Shown here: piece after piece, positions 12,058 to 24,333 of the stretch
Numbering within the stretch: position 1 is the stretch's first letter
Layout of the letters: each line of letters opens with the position of its first letter
DNA from: Phallus indusiatus
Taxonomy: Eukaryota; Basidiomycota; Agaricomycetes; Phallales; Phallaceae
Direction: 5' to 3'
Length of the DNA: 64,000 bases
Assembly: GCA_027605045.1 (NCBI GenBank)
Contig: JAQFWX010000053.1
Location: forward strand, 126,609 to 190,608
Translations under genes and position numbers: made by a program
Notes under the pieces: model-generated
Database searches by the model: none
What the model saw: the letters and a program-made list of their open reading frames with translations, nothing else
Told to the model about the DNA's origin: nothing

Positions 12058-14096
12058 TCATTCTGTTTCATTCAAAATATCGAGAGGCAGGGTTTCGGCC
12101 ATGGGACCTGAGAACTCGGATTGAACCATAAAAACATTTGAAGGAGGTTGGAAAACGACATCGGCACCGGTAACTTGAGTTAAGATTAATTGCCTTTTCC
12201 CGACTTCAAATAAATTTAGAAGAAGATGACAGCCCTAAAGTATCAAATTGAGCATTAATGAAGGAGACCAGAAATTCTGAAAGAATGTAAATATTCACAC
12301 AAAGTGATTGAACTAGTAGGTATATGCTAGATAGTATATTTTTGTGAGAGCGAGTATATGAATGATAAGAGCCTAAAACGTACGGGGGACCTAGAGATGA
12401 ATAAGGATTATCAAGTCGGAAAACTAGAGTAGCATTTAGTATTATCACAACTAATCCAAATATCCGCAGATCATAAGTTAGGTTGGTGCTACCAATAGCA
12501 ATAGACAAATTATCTTACGTGTGAGCCTGTTGAATTCATGATGATCAGAAAGGGCAGCATGATTGTAGATATGACGAATTGCTCAAAGTCTTACGCAAAA
12601 AAGAAAATCACACCGTCTCGAGCGATGACTCGCATAAGCGAAGGAATCCCGGAATCCCGGCTGAAAATGCTCGATGAGCCGTGACCGCCAACGGCGATAA
12701 CCTTTTCGTAAACCTTAAATGCTGATAATGAGAAGAATAGCACTGAAATTAAAATTAACATTCAGCTGTCTTCTCAAGCTCGCCAAAAAAAATGAACACG
12801 TGATTCATACACGCTACGCAAATAGATGGAATCCTATAAAACGATAATAAGTACCCTATTGCCTATTACGAGCTTCGCCAATAGACTAACCAGGCCGCAA
12901 GGGTGATTTTAAATGCGGGAAAATCTCTGACATAAAGTTCGCAATTCGGAACGGAGAGCTTAAACGGTAGAGCCACTAGCGCGTTATTAAACTCTTTTCC
13001 AGCCTCGATACCAGCATAAAAGGTGGACTGATAACAAATGTTTTTTAGTAGTTGCGATAAATAAATCAAACTGAGACGTACAGCCGTATCAACTGAGAAG
13101 AAGGTTTTATGTGGTCAGAGATGAGTAATAGTTCAACCAACCACGAATCATCAACATACTTATGAAAATTGGGATTACAATATAGGTTACTAAAGGGTTG
13201 ATTAAGCGTGTGCACTCGAGAGGTAGTGAGAAATGAGACTACAAACCTGTTTTATTCCGGCCGTACAGTGCATAAATTCGCAGAAACAGAATTAGATCAA
13301 TGACTGTTTCAGCCACCTGCAACGTCGCACTATTCAAATTTATGAAACAGTCATTCGTCAGTCCTAGGTTATGGATAACTTTCTTCTAAACTCGATTACC
13401 TAGTGTACCATACTATAAAAGTACGACAACTGAAACATCAAATCAATATAATGATAAGTCTCAGACAATAAGAAACCTACCTCTGGTTCAGAGAAATGTA
13501 AAGATCGTGAGAAGTCAGTTGTACGATTTAATTTAGTGCATGAGATTGACTTACGCTCAAAGACCTGTCCGGAATGACTGACACTGTTTGAGAGTATAAG
13601 TGTTGAAGAAAGCATTATCAAAGGGTGATAGTTACTAAAGGTGATGATCCTATGACAAGCAACCATATCAGTACAACGTTGATATACCTTTGCACTGCGT
13701 TTGGCCTCACCCTAAACACAAGAGCCCATAATATCGCGATATTAGATACAGGCATTTTGGAATAGTAACCGGCATGCTGGTTTGTTTTCAGATAAGTCAT
13801 GAAACAATGGGCATGACGGAAAGTGTATGACCTCCAAATGAACTCAATCTTGAAAAAATGTGAGTATTTGGTGTTTATGAAAACATTATCATAATCATAC
13901 CTCTTTAGGTAAACTCAAAAACGTATCGTAGATCAATGCCGCAAATACTCCAACTATATGTCGTTAGCGATGTTTAGTGTTTAAGGACATATATGAGGAT
14001 GTATATATTACCTGTGAAATAGTTAATGACGTATATTTCACTGACTGCGGTCTGGAATAATTCAAGTTCTTGGAGGAGAGATCCTAACGACGACAT
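12058..14096 (-). CDS. DUF6533-like seven-helix membrane protein, copy 2
   Basis: The start is the ATG at 14096 (MSSLGSLLQELELF). Exons carry VGVFAALIYDTFLSL, IEFIW, PKCLYLISRYYGLLCL, CRTFIVWYT, then a helix block ending LILFLRIYALYG, the exon around 12866-13060 (ALVALPFKLSVPNCELYVR), and a final exon starting GCHLLLNLFEVG with TGA at 12058. Reading frames agree across the introns I tested, so I call it intact. It is the closest in order and spacing to copies 3 and 4. An N-terminal amphipathic stretch precedes the first helix, and the last ~60 residues form a polar, probably cytosolic tail. Function is unknown. Confidence 0.65.
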
Positions 14097-15606
14097 TTGA
14101 GTAAGGGTTCTGTTTGTGCCAAGCGTCTTTGTTTTTCACCAAAATTCCACGTCCTTTTATGCGAACGACTTTCAGACTCCTATCTTTTCCATCATCAGAA
14201 ACACCGACATCAGCCCCATTACTTACTTCGGATGGAGGTGGAACTTCCATGTCTATATATTACTCATCATGGTCAGCACATTGATCGCTTCCTCAAATCT
14301 ATAAGTCAAATGTTGGTGTGAATGAATGGTGTATATTATTTTTAATACTGAATTATTTTGATAAATGTATTAAAAATCGACAAGCCCAAGAAGTTAAACA
14401 TACCAGATGTAGAATGGAAAATACATAGGACATTTTCCTTGTCAAGAAGCAGCTCCAAGTTCACGACCAACAATGGTTCACATTTTCACAGACCTGTCAC
14501 TAATCGCTGATAACTTCACAGTTGACTCTGGTACGTGCGTGCGCAGTTATGTACCAACCTTCCCCAACCATTGCCAACCATTGCCAAAGTTTGCCAAATC
14601 TTCTGGAAGATCTTCATTTTCACATGATCAGTCGATTGTTTTCTTCTATCGCTATCATTTTGACAAGTTTTCAGAAGCTGGAATCCCGCCACCCACGCCC
14701 ATAAATAGAGCAGTTATTATTGATTTGCATGAACCTGACATGCACAGGTTATTGATAATGGTGATAATGATGCAGTTAGGTCTCTTTGTCGTCTCTATAC
14801 GAAAAAAAAAGAAAACATATTGTTCAGCTCGACTGCTGGCAGTCTCAAGACAGTCCGCAAAAGCCAAGGACGGACGTGAAATGCTTTGATCGTCGAGATC
14901 GCGTGGCGCTCTAAAGCCAAGCTTCATATCCCGCGGGCTCTTCCGAGTTCATACCACGAAATCAACCCTTATTTTAAGCGTTCGGCATTTCGGCTCAATC
15001 TCAAGGAAGCCCAAAAAGGGTTGCCATTGCAAGATTTGTTCGGGAGGTCCTTTAGTCCGAGTCATCTATCTTTTCGTAGAGGATTTGTTGGCCGTAACCA
15101 GGATAAAACTTACTAAGAACTTTCCGCTGAGTGTTTTTGTTTGTTTTTCGACAAGTATCTGTTAGCTAAATCTTTCTTGCCACTGCCTTAGGTGCAGGGC
15201 GAGATACACGAGGCGCAGTCCGCGATTCCACTAGTATAAATCATACAGACATCTGCGAAAAGAATGGGCTGAACGTATATTTCGGATACGAATGGGGATT
15301 CTGAATCACACGGTATCCACAGCAACGACAAATAACAACGGAAAGCAATGAAGGAATGGCAAAATGAATGCGATATGTAACAAAGTCCAACACAGGTAGC
15401 GAGATTACGAATGCAGGTTAACTACGTCGTGTCCGTAAATGGCATAACAAAAAATTCAAGTAAAAAAAAAGCGCAGTGTGAAGTTGATAATAGTCCGGAG
15501 AAGAAGAAAAAATGAACTTCGGGACGAAGCTGATTAGCCCTGGAGACAAGTATGTATACTTCCAATCTTCCTATTCACCAGGGCCTACAACCATCACAGA
15601 AAGGAC
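14097..15606. other. No gene seen
   Basis: Apart from the small tandem repeat, this interval has only short frames with non-coding-like composition. It should contain the copy 2 promoter and the 3' end of the GPI-protein gene. Confidence 0.45.
14564..14593. repeat. Short tandem repeat, three 10-base units
   Basis: CCAACCATTG occurs twice in a row, followed by a degenerate third unit (CCAAAGTTTG). It lies in an otherwise featureless interval. Confidence 0.6.
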
Positions 15607-16453
15607 CTAAAGAAAGGCGAAGGTTACACCAATGAGTCCCAAGGCAAACGACGCTTGTAGCCCGCTGGCACCACCAGCGTTGCCGCCGAAGACCGTGTTA
15701 GAGGTGGAGGCCGGAGGAGCAGAGGAAGAACCCGTATTCGAAGCGGATCCGGGTTGAGTAGCGCTCGGAGTAGCGCCAGTCTGAGATGGGCTAAGGGAGA
15801 AGAATTATTACCTAGAGTAAAAAAATTAAATTCTGAGAAAACTTACGCATTCGTGGATGCCAGGTTGCTAGAGCTCGAACCTGACGAAGCACCAGAAGTG
15901 GCCGTGGACGGCGAACCAGTCGTGGTGGACGACTTAACTAGAATCACGATGTTAATGTACCAATTATATAAAACAAGATCGAATAACTACCATCGTTTTC
16001 TGTGATAGAGAACTCTGGACTCATAGCTAAAATATCGCTATTGTTGAAAATACTGACGAGCTGTACAGCATAGCCGGAGCTAATGACGTGTATCAGTCTA
16101 AATTGAACTCGCACAGGGCAAAGAAAATAATGAACCCTGGTATTACGTCTGGTGTCTCAAACATAAATTTGCCGATATTAGTGGGGACGTTGGTACCCAC
16201 GGCGAACTGGTTGTGAAATAAATCGTTTCTCAATTCGATGCTTACGCTGGCTGGGTCACTGGCAGTATCGCTCGAAGTAAAGGTAACTGTGCTAGTCCCG
16301 TTCCCAACGATGTTGACGTCGTTAATGACTAAAGTCGCTTGCGCGACGGTAAAGAGAGACAATGCGACAGTACTAAGGCATGTTGCTGAGAAAAAGGAAA
16401 AGACGCAAATAATCCCAATCGAGCAAGACTTACCAAAGTTGAGCACAAAACAT
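15607..16453 (-). CDS. Secreted GPI-anchored Ser/Thr-rich protein, Kre9/Knh1-like
   Basis: Five exons (16453-16434, 16372-16136, 16079-15991, 15937-15847, 15790-15607) give 206 residues. A signal peptide (MFCAQLCTVALSLFTVAQA) leads into one beta-sandwich-like domain with features of the Ser-Thr-rich GPI-anchored/Kre9_KNH family: an SVSIELRN block and a GYAVQLV strand followed by N-S. Next comes a Ser/Thr/Gly/Ala-rich linker and a C-terminal hydrophobic tail (FALGLIGVTFAFL) after a small-residue GNAGGASG stretch, typical of a GPI attachment signal. It is predicted to sit at the cell wall or plasma membrane. The first exon is only 20 bases; I chose it because it completes the signal peptide and has a perfect GTAAGT donor. 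Confidence 0.85.
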
Positions 16454-16811
16454 TTTGATTTTTTTTACGGTGCCGGTGTACGAGTTTCAGAGACGCGGAA
16501 AGAAGGCGCGGGGGAGAGAAGGAGGAGGGAAAGGGAGGAAGATGAGTAACAAGAAAGAAAGGGCTGGCGATTCCATAAATCTTCCTATTTTTTTAAAGCT
16601 GATGATCGGAGCTGGAAATATTCCTGGGACCAACGCGGACGCCGCGGACGGACATCCAAGTCCGAACCATTTAAATGCGGGCGCCAACTCTGCTAACTCG
16701 CTATCTCACCTTATCTTACTCTCTCATATTCTTTTATTTTTTTTTGCGAATTCCCTACCTCACTTCAAATTCATTCTAGCCTGGTGCTCTTCGAAACTTA
16801 TTATCAAAAAC

Positions 16812-17444
16812 ATGTTCTCCTTCTACACCCTATTTACAACCCCTTTGCTTGTTTTAAATTATATGGCTTCTGCTCCATACGTTCAAAAACAACTCTCGCA
16901 AATCGTTGTAGAATCGATCAAACCTTGGAACCAAGCTTGCGTGAGTCCTTTCATAAAATTTTAATCGTGGATGAATAAGTTGATCTTATCGGACTAGACC
17001 AATGCGGGTGGTGGAATGAAATGCAACGATTTGGCTATGTCGGCCTACATGACCTTATCATCCATACCCAACCAAGCGGCCTGTAGCCAACAACACATTG
17101 CCGACGACATGATTGATCTTTCCAAGGCTATGGAAAGTCCTGACATGATCCGTCTTGCCCAGCTGTTTGTCCAACAACCACTGCCAACTCTTCACGGGCT
17201 TCCATTGCCTTACTGCCAAGAGCAACCACGCAATATTGAGCTACAAGATCTGTACAGCTGCCAGTTCGAGGGACACATCCGCAACCTTGAAAAAAGGGGC
17301 ATCCGACATGATTGTCTTCAGTCTCATAGTTTGAACGGTCATCCTCGCGGGTCTTGCCCCGCTTTGGCTAGGCCCCTTCCAAACGGATACGTTTTGCACG
17401 CTCTCACGTCGGATCCCTTCGGCGCCAGCTCCCCGGAATACTAA
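16812..17444 (+). CDS. Small secreted Cys-containing protein, unrecognised
   Basis: Two exons (16812-16940, 16998-17444; intron 57 bases, phase 0) give 191 residues. The N-terminus is a clear signal peptide (MFSFYTLFTTPLLVLNYMASA). The mature part has seven Cys residues scattered as AC, KC, AC, YC, SC, DC and SC, and a dibasic KR followed by G near residue 140, a possible Kex2-type processing point. No domain is recognised. It could be an extracellular effector-like or structural protein. It is divergent from the GPI-protein gene at 15607-16453, with about 360 bases between starts that may be a common promoter. Confidence 0.7.
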
Positions 17445-17968
17445 ATTCACTCCAAAAAGCCTCTTCAACAATGTAGAATTTCCCGGAGGGTATTTTGTAA
17501 AGTGGTCGATGACCAGGTAATGTAAACCTTTCCGAGTTCGAATGACAAGGCTAACCGTGGATATTAGGATTGCTCCGCGAGAAAGTATGTAGGCGATTTA
17601 AGAGCGGCCTTGAACTTCAACGAATTAATGTTACTTATTTGTCAATCATCTGTATTGTATTAACGTTATATTATGATTAACTTTCATTATACAACCCAGA
17701 GGAACGGATATAGACGCGTGCCTACGCTCACTAGTATTCTTGAACTATGCCCACGTTCTTCCCGAAGCTATCAGAGTGAAAAAAAACCCCTCGCAGGGGG
17801 ACCTGACGGCGACAGGTACGACACGATAAATTTGATTTATCATATATGTTTTCATAGAATATAGGTACATAAAGGGAGTAATGAAGCCCAACGAATTAAA
17901 TATAAGGATTCAGGTAGTAGTGCGTAATACACCTGGCCGACGCTGCACGCTTTCTTTATTCGGACTCG
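17445..17968. other. No gene seen
   Basis: An intergenic stretch between the plus secreted gene and the 3' end of DUF6533 copy 3. No repeat or RNA gene is recognised. Confidence 0.45.
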
Positions 17969-19951
17969 TTAAAGCTCTTCTGAATCAAAGGCATAATCAG
18001 GTATGATATCTGAGAGCTCCGTCTTTGTCATAAATACGTCCCTTGGAGGTCGGAAAGCAATATCAGCACCGGTAATTTGAGTAACGAGCCACTGCTGCTT
18101 TCCAACTTCGTATAAATTGAGAAGTAGATGACAGCCCTAAATCAGAAATTCAGTATCAATAACAAAGACCCAAGAGGATAAAGAAGAAATATATATACTT
18201 ACACAGACTGATACAGTCAGTACATATAAGCTTGGTATGATATGTGAGCAATAGTCAAAAAACGAGAGGTTCAACGTACGGTAGAGCTATACCTGAAATC
18301 GCATGATCGTTCTCCCGGAGAACAAGAAGAGCATTCAGGAGAGTGATAACTAGACCCCAAACGTTGTGGATCTTGAGTGAGTGAGGTAATGTTGAGGAGA
18401 TGTTTTTCTCTTACGCGTTAATCTGTGATTTTAGGTTTAGCGATGGTGCACAGCACGAGGAAACAGTGGCGGTACAGGAGATAATACACAATTCCGTCCC
18501 GGGCGATGGTTTTCATCAGTTGAGGAAGCAACAATCCTCGAACAAGAGTTCTAGATGACCCATAGCTGTCATTGATAATAGCCTTTTCATAAACCTTGTA
18601 TGCTGATAATATAAAGAGTAATGCTGAAGAAACAAACTTTGATTGGCTTCTCTCGTCTGAATCTACTTAGAAAACATACCTGCCATGATAAAGGCAGGCA
18701 CCCTTGTGGCAAAGAAGAACGTTAATAGAGTCTTAAATTCGAGAGTAAATGAATTAAACCGACCATGAAATCAGTGTTATTTTGAACGAAGGTGATACTC
18801 TCTCGTAAAGTTCACAGTCAGCGAGAGGGAGTTTAAACGGTAAAGCCACCATGTTTTTAACGAACTTTTGCTCGGCTTTGACACCTCCGTAGAAACCACA
18901 CTAGCGATAGAATTTGAAGTCAGGCTTTAATAACTATAAGTAAGAAGTTAATACATACACCTATCTCGACTGAAAAATTATTCCGTGTGATGTAATCACC
19001 ATCAGTGGGTTGGAGATGTTTTTAGCTTCGACCTGGACCCCTGAATATGCCAACTCACGCAAATAAAATGGTAATAATAAACATAGTACTAAAATATAAT
19101 TTTAATAGAAATGTACGAAAAACTTAAAACGACTGACGTTTTTTGCTTTTATTGTATAGAGCGTAGACCCGCATGAAAAGAATAACATTGACAACGATTT
19201 CAACCACTTGCAGCGATCCACTGTTATTTATACGAGTCACCAATTTTGAGCGATCAACGAATTTATTCTTAAAAATAATTACGTGCTGTACCAAGCTATG
19301 AACATACGGCAGCTGAAATGACATTTCAAGCATGTACGTTCGATCGGGAATTCCATGCGCTCACCTCTAAAACTAGTATTTAGGGGTAGGCGTTATCACT
19401 TATATGAGAATTGACTTACACTTAGGGACCTATTCGGAATTATCGACACTATTTATAAGTACTCATGTCAGAACATCGGTGTCCAAAACTTACTAAAAAC
19501 AATAACACTATAACAAAATCATGTCAACATGATGTTCGTATGTTTTTTTAATATTCTCGTTTGCTCACCCTAAACTCGCCAATCCATAATACCGGGAGAC
19601 AATATAGAGAGCTTTTGGGAAGGTAAATGGCTTGCTGTGAGTTTTTTGAGTAAATAATACAAGAGCGGTACGTATTTATTACCACCAGATAAATTCAATC
19701 TTATAACAAAAAGGTCAGCACATTGAGTGTGGATGACAAAGAAACCCGACCATGCCTCTTTGGACGAATTCAAAAGGGTGTCATATATCGAAGCAGCAAA
19801 TGATGCGACTGTGAAGTCATGGTCAGCAATTCAGCAATAGCCCGAAGCAGAAGGGTCACTGTTTACCCGCAAAAAAGTTCGAAATATATATCTCCTTGAG
19901 TATACTGGATAATATATCGAGTTGTTGAATAAATGTCCCTAACGAAGCCAT
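17969..19951 (-). CDS. DUF6533-like seven-helix membrane protein, copy 3
   Basis: The start is the ATG at 19951 (MASLGTFIQQLDIL...IYISNFFAG). Visible family blocks are SKPFTFPKALYIVSRYYG, CRMFIAWYS, a VQVVEIVVNVILFMRVYALY-like helix near 19124-19250, NMVALPFKLPLADCELY, a VPAFIMAG exon, and the last exon GCHLLLNLYEVGKQQ with TAA at 17969. The tail is acidic (ELSDIIPDYAFDSEEL). It appears intact by phase where checked. About 105 bases upstream of its start lies a motif shared with copy 4 (see 20051-20075). Function is unknown. Confidence 0.65.
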
Positions 19952-20050
19952 TGAGTAGCTATAGTCTAAGAGGGTCACTATTTGCACGTACTGCCTCCCG
20001 CCCAAACCAAGGGTCTTATATGTGAACAAGCAGGACGTTTACATCAGTCT

Positions 20051-20075
20051 CAATCGAGGTGAGATTGATCAGGTG
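20051..20075 (-). promoter_or_regulatory. Conserved upstream motif of DUF6533 copy 3
   Basis: CAATCGAGGTGAGATTG followed by ATCAGGTGG lies about 105 bases upstream of the copy 3 ATG. Nearly the same string sits about 105 bases upstream of copy 4 (30987-31012). It could be shared regulation or simply leftover similarity from duplication. Confidence 0.4.
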
Positions 20076-20483
20076 GGCTTGTAATTGAATTCTTGGCATC
20101 ACAATTGCCTTCGCCCGCGCCTCTGAATGTAATTTGGTCTTTACACCGGGACCGTGGACTGACCAGACTCAACACTTCTATAATAAGTGTCTCCATTGTT
20201 GTTGAACGTCATTAGTCCTTCTCATTTATGCCGACCCCGGACGCCGCGTTCACCTCAGTTACGATGAAAAAGTAATATGGGACTCTGACGGAGTCATTAA
20301 AAAGTAAATCTCTGCACATGGTGTTGCTTACTTGAATGTGCGTCCGTCACAGAAAAATCCCAATCAGTACTGGGATCTCTTAAACACTGCTTTCACCTCC
20401 GTCATATAACATCCGCGGTTAATCCCATCATAACACCAATGAGCATCATGGTATGAGATCGTGGCGCCGGCGCGCAATTTAAT

Positions 20484-21343
20484 CAAACTTGAATTCACCT
20501 CAGTCGACAGCTGAGTTGGCAACGAGTGAGGAAAGATATATATGCGTTGCAATACTCGATGTGGTGGTGCTGCGGAGTGCACAGCCCGTTATTGAATATT
20601 AGTTTGCCCCATAATTTGACACTTGAGTGCACATCATCTGTATCAGTATTTAAAATTATGGATAGTACATTGAGAACAGGAATCAGAGAAGAATACTTCG
20701 CGAACTACGATACAAGGATTCAAGGTCATAAATATAGTGTCATAACAATATAGGCATCAAAGGGAATACTGAAACCCAATGAATTATCAGAATTGTATTC
20801 CTTACACCGTGACGCTTTCGTCATTCGGCGCTGGAGGCTTAGCTTCAAGTTTCAAGAGTCGGAGTATGAAGTATATCATCTGGAAGATCTGTCTGGGTCA
20901 CGAAGACGTTCCTTGGAGATTGGAAAGCCATATCAACACCTGTGATATGAGTAGTGACCCGCTGCTGCTTTCCAGCTTCGTATAAATTGAGCAGCAGATG
21001 GCAACCCTACAAATTATATGAGTAAAAAAACGACCTGAGAGATTGTTGGGAGTATAGGATTTGCGCAAAGTGATTCGGCTAATAGATATAGGCTAAATAT
21101 GATATGTGAGTAGAACTTCCAGGAGAGCGGAAAGCGCAAGGCTAAACATACGGTGGAGCTATCCCTGAAATTGAACTTTGATTCTCCCGGAGAACAAGAG
21201 TAGCATTCAGTAGAGTGGTAACTAATGTGAAAGATGTGGATCCTAGGTGAGTGATGTAACAGTGAAAAAAAGTTGTCTTACGCGTAAATCTATGCATTAG
21301 ATTTACTCGTCTCCATTTGGTTTCGCTAAACTCAATATACATA
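20484..21343. repeat. Duplicated segment, partner of 28592-29390
   Basis: From the TAATCAAACTTGAATTC boundary onward this segment is near-identical to 28592-29390, including about 260 bases of non-genic sequence and the 3' end of a DUF6533 gene. Similarity here stops just before the ATG at 21346, while the partner continues into a complete gene. Confidence 0.8.
20845..21343 (-). pseudogene. DUF6533-like 3' fragment (truncated copy)
   Basis: Only the last exons are present: a helix block ending TLLNATLVLRENQSS and the terminal GCHLLLNLYEAGKQQ exon with TGA at 20845. Upstream (toward 21343) the family similarity ends abruptly, a couple of bases before the start codon of the plus-strand gene at 21346. 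No 5' exons exist nearby, so it cannot make a full protein. Confidence 0.75.
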
Positions 21344-21345
21344 AT

Positions 21346-23262
21346 ATGGCACCACTAGGACTCCACTTTGGTGAACAAACATATGTCGTCCCCCTGAACG
21401 AACATGAGCCGATTCGTGGGAGACTTGAGGATCCTAAAAATACGCCTGAGGAGTATCCAGGTTGGAGATGGCTTCAGGTATGGTACACTGATCCCCTTTC
21501 TGTTATCTCAACTCAAGAATTTCGCGTATAGTGTACCGACCATCCAGGTCAATTCCGAATTTTGATTCCACCTAAGATAGCTTCCATCTATGCTCGCCTT
21601 TTGGAAGCTGAGGGATGGGTACGTGATAGCTGCATAAAATTTTTAAACTTTACGGGAGAGGAATTATGATTGTAACAGGAACTGAACACGTATTTGTTAC
21701 GAGAGGACGGTCGGCCTGATGTTGCTTGGGAGCGTGTCGCAAAACTCCAAGCATTGAAGGTAGGGCTTTCTTGATTGCGGCGTGTCAAGGAGACGACCCT
21801 CTGATCCTTCTTCATTCAAGAGCAAAATGTTGCGAAGATGCATGAGGATAATAGATTTTCATCCATATGATCCGGAAATCTCTTTTGAATCAGAGCCTGC
21901 ACCACCAAAGCCTGCATCACCAAAGCCTACATCGCCACAACTTGTGTCGTCACGGCCTGCACCACTTCAACCTGCGACCGGCGATAAGCATGTGAACTAT
22001 AGTGCGCAGCCTGAGGGGCCCGCCAGTAGTGCCCACAGAAGTTCATCGGCAGCATCCAGTAACCGCTCTGAAAGCAACCGCATTATCATCTATTGCCCCG
22101 AAGACTATCGTGTTGAACGTTACAATAGCAAAACTTGGCGCTCCATCGATCGTATACCCGTTGTTCCGCAAGTCGCGACGGACACGAAGCCTGTTACGCC
22201 TCAAGATGTCCTACCAGCTCAGAAAGCAGCTACATCTCCAAGTATCTCGCCAGACCATCGGAAAGCTGCCGCAGAAAGCAAGTCTCGTGCCGCCTCTGAA
22301 GTGCCAGCGTCCCAAACGGTCCCCAGTGGCGACGATGCAGCAGCAGACCGCGCGGTACGTCTAGAGGCAGTTTCGGCTCTCAACAACAACGCGATGACCA
22401 CGGTCGATGCAATGAAAGAACCCTCCTATGCAGTTCACCTCCAGCACCTCCGATGCTGCTGATTTCTGCGCCGGAGCCGGAAGCCGTATTGATGGCTCAA
22501 CAAAAACCGTCTCCACCTTCTCCACCCAGAGGATCGCCTACTTCATTGACCATGAGAGGAACAGGCAACAACGCAGCCGCGCATAGCGATCAAAGTATCT
22601 ATTCGTCTGCAAGAAAGGTCCAACAAATGGCGAAAGAGACTACTATGGAGCGGAGTCGGGCAGAACCTCCATCTTTGACCGAAGGGCACTTCAGCGGAAG
22701 AAATGGAGATGAAAGAGAAGTGAACCGTCCGATTATTGAGTTTATGCGGCCAGCAGTGACTTCAGCACGTGGAGGTGTATCTATTGCTGCAACCCCAGAG
22801 ACGACGACACGTACATGGCCGGGAGCTTCGACGACACCCGCTACCGCCATCCCCCAAGGACCGCAGACTGGTTACGGTTACGGCGTTGGCAATGGAATGT
22901 CCACTGGATCACTTTTAGATGAGAAGTATCTCCTAAGAGCGCCAGCAATGTCAAACAGGTCCTTGGTCGGCGGGCATGGACCAGGTGTGGTGGGCACGAT
23001 GGATATGAGGCATGCTCAATACGATCATCAGCGTTCAAGGTATCAGCAAATGAAAACGCGCGATGATAAGGGCTCAGACAAAGGCTGGGTATCTAAGACG
23101 ATTTCCTTCGTGTCTGACTTAGCGACCAGAAAATATCGCTGGAAAGGGCCGGAGTTGGTCCAAAGAAATTTTCCTAATCCGTCCATTAAGGCGATGCCAT
23201 CAACATCTGCAGTCGAATTTGTTCATGGAGGTTACATGCAAGGGCGAGCCCAGGAGGAATGA
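21346..23262 (+). CDS. Pro/Ser-rich protein of unknown function, with an internal frame break
   Basis: Exons 21346-21477, 21532-21618 and 21679-21759, and then one from 21821, join in phase 0 with good splice sites. The N-terminal ~100 residues look globular (HFGEQTYVVPLNEHEPIRG; IPPKIASIYARLLEAEGW). They are followed by PPKPASPKPTSPQ-type repeats and a Ser/Ala/Pro-rich region. That frame stops at 22462 (313 residues), but a second coding-like frame shifted by one base begins at 22453 and runs to 23262 (PPSPPRGSP, then GWVSKTISFVSDLATRK). I could not find an intron of the right phase to join them. Either it is a frameshifted gene or I missed a splice. No known domain. Confidence 0.5.
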
Positions 23263-23582
23263 CTGAGGGTTTATGATCACGAAAGTGACGAATCGCTACT
23301 TTCTTGTGATTTCTTGAATAATGTTAGATTAATATCGTAGCTAAGTAGTGCTATTAATGAAAATTTCTTACTTGTTTATCATCTCGTCCTCAACAAGTCT
23401 TTGAGTCGTCATGCCAGGAGAGAGTTGGGACGAGGTGAACGTGAGGCTTACCTAAGCCAATTTAGATTCCGCCGTTAACTTTTTTTTTTGAGCAGTGTTA
23501 AAAATGTTTCTTCGAAAAACACTACAACGCTAACATGTCTCTCGCTTATTATCATCCTTTCGACCCCTTTCAACGACTCCAG

Positions 23583-24333
23583 ATTTTCAGCCTATAATAA
23601 AACTTGTTGCTGAAATAAGAAAACGCACAACTGTGTCAATACAAAGATCTAGGGAGGCGCTGGTTGCTTTTAAAGGAGACGTTGAGGGAGCGTTGGAGTG
23701 GTTGGACAAAAACCGGAAAGTCAGCGGACAGCGTAAAGCCGAGAAAGTCGGAGGACGGTTCACTATAGAAGAGTTGGTGGGAGTTGCGGTGTTGACAAGA
23801 GGGACTTCCGCTGCGAGAGCATCCTCTCACAAAGTAAGGGCAGGAATGGTAGAATTAACTGGGAAACGGATTTCGTCGGAAGGACGAGCTCTTTCGACAG
23901 TTAACCTGGGGTTTGGCGTTTACAGTTGCGTACATGGGAGAAAAGACTTCGTCAACGCCGATGATAGCACCCATGGATATTTCATACGTCCAAAATGCGC
24001 CTCTAATGCGAAGAGATACCAGCCGTGAAAAGTACTCCACAGTGTCTGAAGCAATTCGCGATTTGATTGCTGCCGTCGGAGAAAATGTTACAATCCGCAG
24101 GGCTGCTACTTTTGTGCAGGCGCCGCCTTCTATCAATTCGGGGCTGGGAGTCTTTCGAGAAGGATTTGGAAGTCTTGGAACGAGGCCTTTGTCGACAGGT
24201 TGTTGGAATGTCTCCTTCGTCTATATCTGGAGAGCCGAATTCGTTATACAATCAACCTTTCGATATGCTGCTCACTGCTGCAGGTAAATCGGTGGAGGAT
24301 GTTCCTGTTGATTGGAACCGACAGCGGGCATGA
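23583..24333 (+). pseudogene. Mitochondrial elongation factor Ts (EF-Ts) pseudogene
   Basis: EF-Ts signatures occur in order but in changing frames: IKLVAEIRKRT with the UBA-like block EALVAFKGDVEGALEWL; GMVEL then WETDFVGR (one base missing between them); LAFTVAYMGE (another frame change); AIRDLIAAVGENVTIRRA; and the C-terminal RQVVGMSPSS...NQPFDMLL in yet another frame, ending at 24333. The central portion between VQAPPSI and the C-terminal part is deleted, and no start codon or mitochondrial presequence is in frame. EF-Ts is the nucleotide exchange factor of mitochondrial EF-Tu. This copy cannot make it, so a functional gene must lie elsewhere. No introns are evident. Confidence 0.8.

Noticed and set aside
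14473..14889. Plus-strand frame of 138 codons
   Set aside because: It spans a tandem repeat, ends in a Lys run and has no features; another frame on the opposite strand is equally long.
20526..20753. Small ORF shared with 28600-28866
   Set aside because: The shared C-terminus follows from near-identical duplicated DNA, so conservation says nothing about coding; the N-termini differ.
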